DNA of 64,000 bases from PALSA-188 sp963720075 (lineage in GTDB: Bacteria; Acidobacteriota; Terriglobia; Terriglobales; Acidobacteriaceae). The position numbers were made by a program, and so were the translations under genes. The stretch is from NCBI GenBank assembly GCA_963720075.1, contig CAVREG010000011.1, positions 62,001 to 126,000 of the forward strand, written 5' to 3'. Position 1 is the stretch's first letter, and every line of letters begins with the position of its first letter. The notes below the pieces were generated by a model. It had not been told where the DNA came from. It saw only the letters and a list, made by a program, of their open reading frames with translations, and did not search any database. This document shows, piece by piece, positions 44,425 through 52,823 of the stretch.

Positions 44425-45675
44425 ATGACCATCGCTGAACTTAAAGAAAAGAACATAACTGAGCTGACCAAGATCGCCCGATCTTTGGATCTGCCCGGAG
44501 CCAGTGGATTGCGCAAGCAGGACCTGATCTTCAAGATCTTGCAGGCGCAAAGTGAAAAAGAAGGACACATCTTCGCCGAGGGTGTCCTCGAGATTTTGCC
44601 GGACGGCTACGGATTTTTGCGCTCTCCTGACTACAACTATTTGCCCGGACCGGACGACATTTATGTGTCGCCGTCGCAGATTCGCAAATTCGATCTCAAG
44701 ACCGGAGACACGATCAGCGGGCAGGTGCGGCCTCCGCATGAGGGCGAAAAATATTTCGCGCTGGTGAAGATCGAAGCGGTGAACTTCGAGTCTCCCGATG
44801 AAGCGCGTAACAAGATTCTGTTCGATAACCTGACGCCGCTGTATCCGCAGGAGCGTTTGAAGCTCGAAACTTTGCGCGAGAACGTGAGCGCGCGCGTGAT
44901 GGATCTGCTGACGCCGATCGGAAAAGGTCAGCGCGGGTTGATTGTCTCTCCTCCACGCGCCGGTAAGACAATGCTGCTGCAAAACGTCGCGAATTCCATA
45001 ACTACCAATCATCCCGAAGTTGTCTTGATCGTTCTTCTAATTGACGAACGTCCCGAAGAAGTCACCGACATGCAGCGGTCAGTAAAAGGTGAGGTAATCT
45101 CTTCGACCTTCGATGAGCCAGCTGCCCGTCACGTACAAGTCGCAGAAATGGTGATCGAAAAAGCGAAGCGTTTAGTCGAGCACAAACGCGACGTAGTCAT
45201 TCTTCTCGATTCCATCACCCGTCTGGCTCGGGCCTACAACACTATCGTCCCGCCCAGCGGCAAAGTACTCTCAGGCGGCGTAGATTCCAACGCGTTGCAG
45301 CGTCCAAAGCGCTTCTTCGGATCGGCCCGAAACATTGAAGAAGGCGGGTCGTTAACGATTATTGCGACCGCTCTAATTGACACTGGGTCCCGCATGGACG
45401 ACGTGATCTTTGAAGAATTCAAGGGCACCGGCAACATGGAAATCATCCTCGACCGCAAGCTCGTAGATAAGCGGACGTTCCCGGCAATTGATATTCAGCG
45501 CTCCGGCACACGTAAAGAAGAGCTGCTAATCCCGAAAGAAGATCTGACCCGAATTTGGGTGCTGCGGAAAGTTCTGAATCCGCTATCTCCGGTTGAAGCT
45601 ATGGAACTGCTCATTGACAAGCTAAACAAGACGAAGTCCAACGGAGAGTTCCTCTCGAACATGAGCTCGCTGTAG
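44425..45675 (+). CDS. rho: Transcription termination factor Rho
   Basis: 416 residues. N-terminal SAP-like start (TIAELKEKNITELTKIAR), RNA-binding cold-shock domain (GVLEILPDGYGFLRSP), Walker A SPPRAGKTML, and LIDERPEEVTDM. Hexameric RNA-dependent ATPase ending transcripts. No inserted domain, typical length. AGGTGA precedes ATG 44425. Confidence 0.97.
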   Translation: MTIAELKEKNITELTKIARSLDLPGASGLRKQDLIFKILQAQSEKEGHIFAEGVLEILPDGYGFLRSPDYNYLPGPDDIYVSPSQIRKFDLKTGDTISGQVRPPHEGEKYFALVKIEAVNFESPDEARNKILFDNLTPLYPQERLKLETLRENVSARVMDLLTPIGKGQRGLIVSPPRAGKTMLLQNVANSITTNHPEVVLIVLLIDERPEEVTDMQRSVKGEVISSTFDEPAARHVQVAEMVIEKAKRLVEHKRDVVILLDSITRLARAYNTIVPPSGKVLSGGVDSNALQRPKRFFGSARNIEEGGSLTIIATALIDTGSRMDDVIFEEFKGTGNMEIILDRKLVDKRTFPAIDIQRSGTRKEELLIPKEDLTRIWVLRKVLNPLSPVEAMELLIDKLNKTKSNGEFLSNMSSL

Positions 45676-45769
45676 GGTTCAGGCGAGCTTACTTCCGCAA
45701 ACCAAAATCCATCCAGGACTCTAGCCAAACGTCTTGCCAAACGTTCTACGAGGTCAAATTACCTGACCC

Positions 45770-45811
45770 GGTCATCCTGCCTGCCACTTCTCGCAGCGAG
45801 AGAGAGACCGG
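45770..45811. repeat. Intergenic GGTCATCCTG...GCAGCGAGA repeat
   Basis: GGTCATCCTGCCTGCCACTT and TCGCAGCGAGAGAGAGACCG form a weakly inverted element with half-site GCAGCGAG, like those at 27391 and 28756. It lies between rho and the next membrane protein. Confidence 0.4.
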
Positions 45812-45975
45812 ACGCCGCTTGCTTGCCCGGAGCTTGAGAGAGGCACAAACCGCCCAAGATAAAGAGCGAGGTAATGGTTACCTTAGATTACTTTGGTCCA
45901 TTGACCCATTGCCCCGAGATGCTAGAGTTTGGGAAGCGAAAATCAACGCTTTCTTTTCGCAGAACAGAATATGAA

Positions 45976-46911
45976 ATGACGATCCCCCACCTCCAAAACG
46001 CCCTCTGGATCAGCCAGCCGATTCTTGAAATCTCGGTCGTAGTAATCTTATTCGCGCAAAAAAAGCATCGCACATTTCCAGTTTTCTTCAGCTACCTCAT
46101 AGCTCAAGTCTTAATGTTTTGTGTATTGTTCCCGATGCAGAAACTCAACGCTTACAACGCCTATTTTTACGGCTACTGGATCGGAGCCCTCATTAGCCTT
46201 GGCCTTGGGTTCAAAGTTATCTATGAGATCTTTCAGGATGTTTTTCGGCCGTACCACGCACTCAAGGACCTGGGCTCAGTTCTGTTCAAGTGGTCCGGTT
46301 TAGTTATGCTGCTGGCGGGAATAGTGATCGCGGCCGCGAGTCCCAGCTCCCAGCAGGGATCGCTGATGGAAGCGTTCATGATTACGCAGCGCGGGGTGCG
46401 TGTGATCCAATGCGGACTCATCTTATTTTTGCTGGTCTTCTCCAAGCACTTGGGAGTGTCGTGGAAGCAGAATAGCTTCGGAATTGCATTGGGATTCGGA
46501 TTCTATGCAGCCGTTGAGCTCGGAGCTTTTGCTCTTTATAGCTCAGGTCGCGAAAGCGTCAGGATGGTCGCACTCGTAACTGGCGGTGCGTACTGTTTGA
46601 CGACTGGAATTTGGCTGGGATATGCCCTGCTGAAAACGTTCCCTCGAGAAATATCTGCGAACCTTCTTACTCCGCAAAGATGGAATCAGAGTCTGGCGGA
46701 GGTACAAAGCCCGGGCGGCAGAGATTCACTCATTCCCATGTTCGAAGGAATGGTGGACAGAGCTTTCTCGCGGACTCCCGGACAGTCATTCATGACAAGC
46801 TATGCGCTGGAAAAACCGATCTCGGGATCATATCTTAAGGCCGATTCCGATTCCCCGGCTTTCGGCCGAAGTACAGGATCACTTCCGACATCTCTGTCGC
46901 TGAAATTTTGA
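45976..46911 (+). CDS. Polytopic membrane protein, unknown
   Basis: About 311 residues from ATG 45976, with seven hydrophobic segments (ILEISVVVILFAQ, AQVLMFCVLFPMQ, and others) and a polar C-terminal tail of about 80 residues. An earlier ATG at 45874 in the same frame adds 34 residues unlike a membrane protein and overlaps repeat-like DNA. No family is recognised. Confidence 0.6.
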   Translation: MTIPHLQNALWISQPILEISVVVILFAQKKHRTFPVFFSYLIAQVLMFCVLFPMQKLNAYNAYFYGYWIGALISLGLGFKVIYEIFQDVFRPYHALKDLGSVLFKWSGLVMLLAGIVIAAASPSSQQGSLMEAFMITQRGVRVIQCGLILFLLVFSKHLGVSWKQNSFGIALGFGFYAAVELGAFALYSSGRESVRMVALVTGGAYCLTTGIWLGYALLKTFPREISANLLTPQRWNQSLAEVQSPGGRDSLIPMFEGMVDRAFSRTPGQSFMTSYALEKPISGSYLKADSDSPAFGRSTGSLPTSLSLKF

Positions 46912-47240
46912 GAACGATTCAAGCATTCTTGTTTCCTGCCTCACGTAAGCAGTAAACGCGCGACCTGCGATGCTGCCACCCGCTTTAACTCAGCTGCGGT
47001 AAGTTCAATAAAACAAAAGTGTTGACAAACCTTCAAACCAGGGGATTGTGCCTCCAAATTGCAACTAACCGGCATGGTAAACCGTGCATTGTGCGCAATT
47101 CTGCCATGTACCGTTAAAGTGTTGGTTCCAATGTGGTTCTTGAACTTCAAGGCGGCTCATTTAGCGCTTGACACGGGGCTGTATAATCCGTGGCCATGAG
47201 GGTTTCCGCTCCCAGGGGATCCGCATAGGAGAAACAATCG
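46912..47240. other. Gap with a -10 box and a hairpin before a small secreted peptide
   Basis: 329 bases. GCATGG (47072-47077) and CCGTGC (47082-47087) make a six-pair hairpin. TATAAT is at 47182-47187; a TTGACA at 47168-47173 is only 8 bases upstream, too close to be its -35. No other gene is supported. Confidence 0.45.
47182..47187 (+). promoter_or_regulatory. -10 box of the 46-residue peptide gene
   Basis: TATAAT, preceded by TG one base away (extended -10-like, TGTATAAT). AGGAG at 47227-47231 and ATG at 47241 lie downstream at usual distances. Confidence 0.5.
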
Positions 47241-47381
47241 ATGAAGAAAGCGATAAAGATGTTAATTCTTGTGGCAGGTCTAGCTTGCGCATTCGAAGCC
47301 ATGGCTGCCCCGGTCGTCGTGACCGCACCGCACGATGGTGCGCCGCCGGCTCTGTGCCGCACGGGCCCTTGCGACTTGTAG
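47241..47381 (+). CDS. Tiny secreted two-cysteine peptide
   Basis: 46 residues. A strong signal peptide (KKAIKMLILVAGLACAF) is probably cleaved after AMA at residue 22, leaving about 24 residues with Cys39 and Cys44 that could form a disulfide in ALCRTGPCDL. It has its own -10 box, a good ribosome site (AGGAG, 9 bases upstream) and a perfect rho-independent terminator 38 bases after its stop, so it is a monocistronic unit. Function unknown; small exported signal, toxin or structural peptide are all open. Confidence 0.6.
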   Translation: MKKAIKMLILVAGLACAFEAMAAPVVVTAPHDGAPPALCRTGPCDL

Positions 47382-47418
47382 TCTGTAACTAGAGTTTAAG
47401 CCGCCCTAAACGGCTGGT

Positions 47419-47461
47419 GGCTGGCATTTGCGATCAGCAAACGCCAGCCCTTTTTATTTTT
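47419..47461 (+). terminator. Rho-independent terminator
   Basis: GGCTGGC (47419-47425) and TTTGC pair with GCAAA and GCCAGCC (47443-47449), about 12 base pairs with one mismatch, followed by CTTTTTATTTTT. It ends the 46-residue peptide transcript; the U-run lies at the 3' end of the convergent yyaL-type gene. Confidence 0.92.
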
Positions 47462-49607
47462 GTGAACGCGCGGGTTTATGAAAGAGAGTCTCGCAAGCGT
47501 CAGCCAAATCTTCCGGCTCGAAAATTGGGGCATGGCAAGTGAAATCAGAGCAAATGATCGCCACAGCGCTTCCGGCACGGAGGGATGAAAGGACCGGAAT
47601 AATTTCAGCCAGGGATGGCGGAAGATTCTGAGGAACCATTTTGGTCGCTTCAAGTTTCACTACAGCTTTGCCAAAGCGAAAACTTGCCAGCGCCGCCCGG
47701 TAAAGTTTCTCTGCCTCGTCGTCGGCGCCGACAATCACGATTTGGGTATGAGGTTCTGAAAGGTAAATGCCGGCAATAGCGTAGGTAGCGGCAAAGATTC
47801 CATATTGTTCGGCAAGTCCGCCTGATACTTCCATTGTCCGTTCGGCGCGGGTGAAGTATTCGCGATGATTTGTGTAGCCATAAAGCCGCAGCAAGGCAAT
47901 TGCCGCAACTGAATTTCCGGCCGGAGTGGGGGAATCCTGAAATGGTTTACGAGAAGTCGAAAGCACGCCGAGCGAACGTCCGGAATCAGGGAGTGATTTT
48001 TTCGTGTCAAAGAATCCGCCGGCATGTTCATCGAAAAAATGCTTGATCATCGCATCGCCGATTTGGCGCGCGAAATTGTAATAGCTGATGTCGGAAGTGA
48101 TCTCATATGCGTCCAGGCAAGCTATGGTTGTAAACGCATAATCGTCCAACAATCCTGCGGTCTGCTTCCGTATAGCAGTCGAATCGGAATACGCGATCAC
48201 ATGCAGCAGGCCAGCTTCGTTGTTCCATCCTTCGGAGAGAATACGATCCAACGAACCAAGCGCGAGTCGCCGCGCGGAGTCGAGACCGAGTACCTTCGCA
48301 GCTTCCATGTATGCCGAGACGCACAGCGCGTTCCAGCCCACGTAGATCGTCTTGTCCACGTACGGCGTGGGACGCTTTAATCGTGCCGCATACATCTTTT
48401 CTTTTGCCGAGCGAAGCAGTTCCTGAACCCGCTCCAGCGGCAGCTTTAGTCGCGACGATATCTCGCCTAATGAGGCCCGCACGTAAAGCACATTCTTTTC
48501 CGGATTGTGATGCATCTCACCAACTTCATTAACGTCATAGTGAAGTCTGGCGACAGCAGATTCTTCTTCTGTGAGCGCATCATCCGTTTCCTTCATCGTC
48601 CACGTAAAGTAATCGCCGTCATCATCCATTGAGTAGTCAGCGTCCTGCGAGGCGTAAAAACCGCCATGCTCACGGTCGCTGAGCCATTCATCCATCCAGC
48701 GAATAATGTCGCGTGCGATCGCGGCAAAAAACTCCGAGCCTGTAGCCTGATAGGCGTGCACGTAATTCTTTAACAACTCGGAATTGTCGTAGCACATCTT
48801 TTCAAAGTGCGGCACAATCCAGCGCTCGTCCACAGAGTAGCGATGAAATCCGCCGCCAAGTTGGTCGTAAACTCCCCCATGCGCCATCTTTTCAAGCGTG
48901 GTGACAAATGCTTCGCGCAGTTGCTCGTCTCCAGATCTTCCGTATTGGTCAATCAAAAGATCAAGCACCGCTGGATGCGGAAACTTGGGCGCGTTTCCGA
49001 AACCTCCGTTGTTGTCATCGAACATGTTCAGCGCGGACTTAACTATGGAATCAATCACGGACGGCGAGAATTTGGCGCTCTTCCCAGTCAACGTTTCCGA
49101 CTGAGAAATGGCGCTCTGTACCATCCGCGCCTGTTCCGCGACGTCCGCGTGTTTTTCTCGATAAGCATCGGAGATAGACGTCAGCACACGTTTGAAGCTG
49201 GGGCGCCCGTAGTGATCCTCGGGAGGAAAGTAAGTGCCACCGTAAAACGGAATTCCCTCAGGAGTGAGAAATGCGGTCAGGGGCCAGCCACCTTGCCCAG
49301 AAACCGCGCTGACCGCGGCCTGGTAACGAATATCAATGTCGGGCCGCTCATCACGATCAACCTTAATGGCGATAAAGCGCTCATTTACCAGCTGCGCAAT
49401 TTCGGGATTGTCATACGACTCGCGATCCATCACATGACACCAATGACACCACACCGCGCCGATATCGAGAAGGATCGGCTTGTTCTCGAGCTTAGCTTTG
49501 TCGAACGCCTCGGCACCCCACTCATTCCACTGAATTGGCTGATGCATGGCGGAACGCAGGTAGGCGGAGGACGCGTGGGAAAGGGAGTTGGCGCTCTGCG
49601 TACTCAT
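47454..49607 (-). CDS. YyaL/DUF255 thioredoxin-domain protein
   Basis: 717 residues. N-terminal thioredoxin-like domain with CHWCHVM, then DVDRDERPDIDIRYQ and a long alpha/alpha-toroid (GGFHRYSVDERWIVPHFEKMLYDN type: here HFEKMCYDN). The family (SPATA20) is widespread; its substrate is unknown and it is cytosolic. Family length is about 680-720. Stop overlaps the neighbouring terminator. Confidence 0.92.
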   Translation of the reverse strand: MSTQSANSLSHASSAYLRSAMHQPIQWNEWGAEAFDKAKLENKPILLDIGAVWCHWCHVMDRESYDNPEIAQLVNERFIAIKVDRDERPDIDIRYQAAVSAVSGQGGWPLTAFLTPEGIPFYGGTYFPPEDHYGRPSFKRVLTSISDAYREKHADVAEQARMVQSAISQSETLTGKSAKFSPSVIDSIVKSALNMFDDNNGGFGNAPKFPHPAVLDLLIDQYGRSGDEQLREAFVTTLEKMAHGGVYDQLGGGFHRYSVDERWIVPHFEKMCYDNSELLKNYVHAYQATGSEFFAAIARDIIRWMDEWLSDREHGGFYASQDADYSMDDDGDYFTWTMKETDDALTEEESAVARLHYDVNEVGEMHHNPEKNVLYVRASLGEISSRLKLPLERVQELLRSAKEKMYAARLKRPTPYVDKTIYVGWNALCVSAYMEAAKVLGLDSARRLALGSLDRILSEGWNNEAGLLHVIAYSDSTAIRKQTAGLLDDYAFTTIACLDAYEITSDISYYNFARQIGDAMIKHFFDEHAGGFFDTKKSLPDSGRSLGVLSTSRKPFQDSPTPAGNSVAAIALLRLYGYTNHREYFTRAERTMEVSGGLAEQYGIFAATYAIAGIYLSEPHTQIVIVGADDEAEKLYRAALASFRFGKAVVKLEATKMVPQNLPPSLAEIIPVLSSLRAGSAVAIICSDFTCHAPIFEPEDLADACETLFHKPARSQK

Positions 49608-49886
49608 CTCCAGAGTTTATACGGAAGATGAGAGGAAAGTAGGGGTGCGAATAAAAGAACTTCTGGCAAGAGGCGGCCTCGGGCGCTTGTTCGTTTTTTC
49701 GACGATTTTCTGAACTCGCCTATTTGGTTCACGAAATGCGACTGGTCCACAAGACTTCAAGGTGGGCGTGATTCGCCGCACAATTGCCGACAAAGCATGC
49801 CAACGACATTTTGGCAAGGCTGGGCAGCTGTACGGGGCAACTGAGACTGACAATTATCGTTTGTACTTTGCGAACTCGCGCGCGGT

Positions 49887-50315
49887 CTAACCTACGAGAG
49901 GATTTACTATCTTAACCGTCTCATACTTTTGCCCCGCAGCCAAATCTTCGGAATAGAGAACTGCGGCGCCGGACTGCTCCGCCGCTTGCAGTATAAGGGC
50001 GTCCCAGAAAGACGTCTTGTAGCGCACCTCGATTTCCAGCGCATGCAGGACAGATTCAGAGGTATTGATTACGATCTCCCAGCGCATATAGTCTTGTACG
50101 AGTTGGCGAACCTCTTCTACTGGGAGCCTACGCACAATCTTGCGCCGAAGGTTAATGCAGAGTTCCTGAAGCACCTGGGTGCTCAACACACCAGTCCCGG
50201 AATCCCATATCTGTTCGACAAGACTTCTGGCACGGTCGTGCCTCAACCCCCAAGAGGTGTCATGGGCATACAACAAGATGTTGGTATCAACAAAGTATTT
50301 GTCCGCCATGTTCAT
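49887..50315 (-). CDS. vapC: VapC-type PIN-domain toxin ribonuclease
   Basis: 142 residues. PIN acidic residues in YFVDTNILLYAHD, in VEEVR-region Glu, and in FWDALIL and YSEDLAAG are in place for an active Mg-dependent RNase. It overlaps the antitoxin stop by four bases (ATGA, 50312-50315), typical of VapBC. Toxin cleaves tRNA or other RNA when free. Confidence 0.9.
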   Translation of the reverse strand: MNMADKYFVDTNILLYAHDTSWGLRHDRARSLVEQIWDSGTGVLSTQVLQELCINLRRKIVRRLPVEEVRQLVQDYMRWEIVINTSESVLHALEIEVRYKTSFWDALILQAAEQSGAAVLYSEDLAAGQKYETVKIVNPLVG

Positions 50316-50545
50316 CGTTCATGAAGCTCGTCACGTGAGCGGGGTGGTGTCCATCGCAAATCCATCCCTTTACGCAGTCGCGCCAAAGCACGCTTGCGTG
50401 CGCGATCATAAGTCTTGCGCTCGCGAACAATTTGCTCGAGCCGGGCGGCTAGTAATGCACTAATGGAGGTGTCTAACTCGGCCGCAACAATCTTCGCCTC
50501 ACGAATTAAGCTAGCATCCAACTTCAGCGTAATGTTGGTTTTCAT
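50312..50545 (-). CDS. vapB: VapB-type antitoxin
   Basis: 77 residues from ATG 50545 (MKTNITLKLDASLIREAK). The N-terminal segment is a ribbon-helix-helix start and the C-terminal basic tail binds the toxin. An upstream in-frame ATG (50584) would run through the operator-like palindrome, so I choose 50545. It binds and inhibits VapC and represses the operon. Confidence 0.85.
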   Translation of the reverse strand: MKTNITLKLDASLIREAKIVAAELDTSISALLAARLEQIVRERKTYDRARKRALARLRKGMDLRWTPPRSRDELHER

Positions 50546-50550
50546 AACGC

Positions 50551-50564
50551 ACACATTAGCGTGT
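50551..50564 (-). promoter_or_regulatory. vapBC operator-like palindrome
   Basis: ACACATTAGCGTGT has symmetric ends ACAC...GTGT around TA, 6 bases upstream of the vapB ATG on the minus strand. It suits autorepression by a VapB ribbon-helix-helix dimer. Confidence 0.45.
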
Positions 50565-50633
50565 AGCACCAGTTTACGTGCCAAATGAACAAAGGGTCAA
50601 TGCTAATCTGAATCCCGGCGGACCCGTTGAAAA

Positions 50634-51626
50634 TTACGAAACCAGCCTTTTCGCGATGTCGCAATACAAATCCACCGCATCAGTCAACTCCTTCTTCTCT
50701 ACGTACTCACCTTCTGTATGCGCGACGTGGATTGACCCTGGCCCCACAAGCAGCGGCTGGCCCCAGTTGCTCAACGAGGGAATATCTGTAGTGAATGCGG
50801 CCACCATTGTGGGCAGGTCATTCAACGTGCGCAAACGGGTGAAGGGGATTTCCAGGGTGAAATCGGCCGTAGCGAAACCGTTGACTGCATCCACGATATC
50901 GGCGCGAAGTTTCTCAGAAGACCCGATCAGGCGATATAACAACTGAGCCCGGGCTGTGTCTGCGATGACATTCGGAGCGCGTCCCCCTTCGATTGTTCCG
51001 ATATTGAGAGTGCAGTCGCCAATTTCTTTATCGGTAGGAAGTTTCATTGCTCGCAACTTATTGAGCGCATCGAGAACCTTGTCAATCGCGGACTCTCCGA
51101 GTGCCGGATAAGCAGAGTGCGCCATGCGGCCGCGCGCGGTCAGTTCGATACGCAACGCTCCTTTGGATGCCACCGCGATCCGGTTATCGGTAGGCTCACC
51201 GTTAATTAGATACTTGCAGCCCGGAGAGTGATGATTGGCGACTTTGGCACCAAGACTGTCTCGTTCTTCCCCGACCAAGAAAAGAAGCCCGACCGCCATA
51301 TTTTCATTGCGCAGGCGTTCCGCGGCAATGATCTGCGACGCGATGATTCCTTTGGCATCGCACGAGCCGCGCCCATAAACTCGCGTTGAATCCTCCGAAG
51401 AACTAATAAACGGAGGGACCGTATCCATGTGAGTTGAAAAGACGACGGCTGGCGAGGAATTCGGCAGGGTCGCGAAAATATTGCAGCGATCCCCTTCGGC
51501 GACCATTTTCTGGCTTTCGTAGCCTCGTCGCGAGAGTTCGTTCTGCAGGAAGTCGCCCACCCGAGCCTCGTTGCCAGAGATGGACTCGATATCTACGAGC
51601 TGCCGGGTAAGGGAGACGACATCCAT
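50634..51626 (-). CDS. M20-family peptidase/deacylase (ArgE/DapE-like)
   Basis: About 330 residues from ATG 51626. Metal ligands: STHMDTVPPF (His, Asp), GSCDAKGI (Asp), GEERDS (Glu-Glu) and SHVAHTEGEYV-like VAHTEGEYV (His). It hydrolyses an N-acyl amino acid such as acetylornithine or succinyl-diaminopimelate; the choice is not decidable. An upstream ATG (51665) adds residues unlike the family. Confidence 0.88.
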   Translation of the reverse strand: MDVVSLTRQLVDIESISGNEARVGDFLQNELSRRGYESQKMVAEGDRCNIFATLPNSSPAVVFSTHMDTVPPFISSSEDSTRVYGRGSCDAKGIIASQIIAAERLRNENMAVGLLFLVGEERDSLGAKVANHHSPGCKYLINGEPTDNRIAVASKGALRIELTARGRMAHSAYPALGESAIDKVLDALNKLRAMKLPTDKEIGDCTLNIGTIEGGRAPNVIADTARAQLLYRLIGSSEKLRADIVDAVNGFATADFTLEIPFTRLRTLNDLPTMVAAFTTDIPSLSNWGQPLLVGPGSIHVAHTEGEYVEKKELTDAVDLYCDIAKRLVS

Positions 51627-51717
51627 GCACAAAGATACATCAGTCGAGGCCGACGGGCACGGCAAACATCGAAACGTTCGCGACGGCTGCTATCCTGTTT
51701 AAGCTGATCATGAACGA

Positions 51718-52383
51718 ATGAACACCTCTTCTTCCATTCAATCATTCTTTCTCGAGGGACCCGCGGGCAGGCTTGAAACGTTGCTCAATCGTGGGGCGGC
51801 CAATGCCACTCACGCGGCCCTTGTCTGCCATCCTCATCCTGTTTTCGGCGGGACTCTTCACAATAAAGTCGTATTTCACATTATGAAGGCATTGAACAGT
51901 TTTGGATTCCCGGTGCTGCGGTTCAATTTTCGCGGCGCCGGTTTGAGCCAGGGACAACATGACAATGGAGAAGGCGAGGTGGATGACGTGCGCGTTGCCC
52001 TCGAATGGTTGGATCGCGAATTTCATTTGCCGATGATCTTCGCGGGATTCTCCTTTGGTGCGGCTGTGGGAGCGCGAGCGGCGTGTCCCGATGCGAGGAT
52101 CAAAGAGGTAATAAGCGTTGGAACTCCGATCGCACCGGTTGAGATGCGAAGCTACGATCTTAACTTTCTTACAACCTGTATGAAACCGAAGCTATTTTTG
52201 AGTGGCGAACACGATGAATATGGGCCGCGAACGGAATTAAACAAATTACTGGATTCAGTTCCGGATCCGAAGAAGCTCGTAATTATCGGAGGGGCGGATC
52301 ATTTCTTCGAAGGACACTTGCCAGAGCTACGGGAATCCATTGAAAGTTGGTTGAACGAAATACTCGCCACCGCGATGACTTAG
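51718..52383 (+). CDS. Alpha/beta hydrolase (dienelactone/OsmC-like group)
   Basis: 221 residues. HPHPVFGGTLHNKVV, nucleophile elbow AGFSFGAAVG (Ser in GFSFG) and catalytic Asp/His in EHDEYGP and GGADHFFEGHL. It is a small cytosolic serine hydrolase of the YpfH/KANL3 type. It starts about 90 bases after the divergent M20 gene. Confidence 0.88.
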   Translation: MNTSSSIQSFFLEGPAGRLETLLNRGAANATHAALVCHPHPVFGGTLHNKVVFHIMKALNSFGFPVLRFNFRGAGLSQGQHDNGEGEVDDVRVALEWLDREFHLPMIFAGFSFGAAVGARAACPDARIKEVISVGTPIAPVEMRSYDLNFLTTCMKPKLFLSGEHDEYGPRTELNKLLDSVPDPKKLVIIGGADHFFEGHLPELRESIESWLNEILATAMT

Positions 52384-52406
52384 GACGTCCATGCCTCGCT
52401 CTTCAC

Positions 52407-52754
52407 TCACGGAACTACCGCTTTTATTTCGCTGGAATACTTGCTCTCGCCCTTGCTGTCCATCGCTGTCACGACGTAGTAAAATGTCGCGCCGCTGGGC
52501 ACGGGCGCGTCTTTGTAGTTCGGCGTGGGACTGGTACCAATTTTCTGATATCCCGACTTGCTGACCGTGCTTCGATAAACACAATAAAACTGCGCGCCCG
52601 GCGATGCCTTCCAAGTCAGCGTAACTGAATGTTTCGAGGCTAGCGTCTCCGATTGTACAGAACGTTTTGCTGCCGGACAGGCAAGCGTAAAAAGCACGAT
52701 CCCAATAACCGAAATCGAACTACCCAGTCGGATCAGTGTCTTCGAATTCCGCAT
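52407..52754 (-). CDS. Lipoprotein with a fibronectin type III-like domain
   Basis: 115 residues. Signal helix IGIVLFTLAC with a lipobox-like LAC (Cys26), then a FnIII-like sandwich: VTLTWKASPGAQFYCVYRS and YYVVTAMDSKGESKYS. Probably anchored to a membrane and surface-facing. It is convergent with the hydrolase gene and divergent from the glycerate kinase gene. Confidence 0.7.
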   Translation of the reverse strand: MRNSKTLIRLGSSISVIGIVLFTLACPAAKRSVQSETLASKHSVTLTWKASPGAQFYCVYRSTVSKSGYQKIGTSPTPNYKDAPVPSGATFYYVVTAMDSKGESKYSSEIKAVVP

Positions 52755-52823
52755 TTACAGCTCTCATTCTATGACAAAAATGAGGTTGAGAAATGCAATC
52801 ATCCTCATCGCTATAATTCTGCC

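Noticed and set aside
47168..47187. TTGACA and TATAAT close together
   Set aside because: Spacing of 8 bases is far from 16-18, so they cannot be one sigma-70 promoter; only the -10 is kept.
48807..49631. 274-codon plus-strand frame opposite the YyaL-type gene
   Set aside because: Basic low-complexity shadow of a clear gene.
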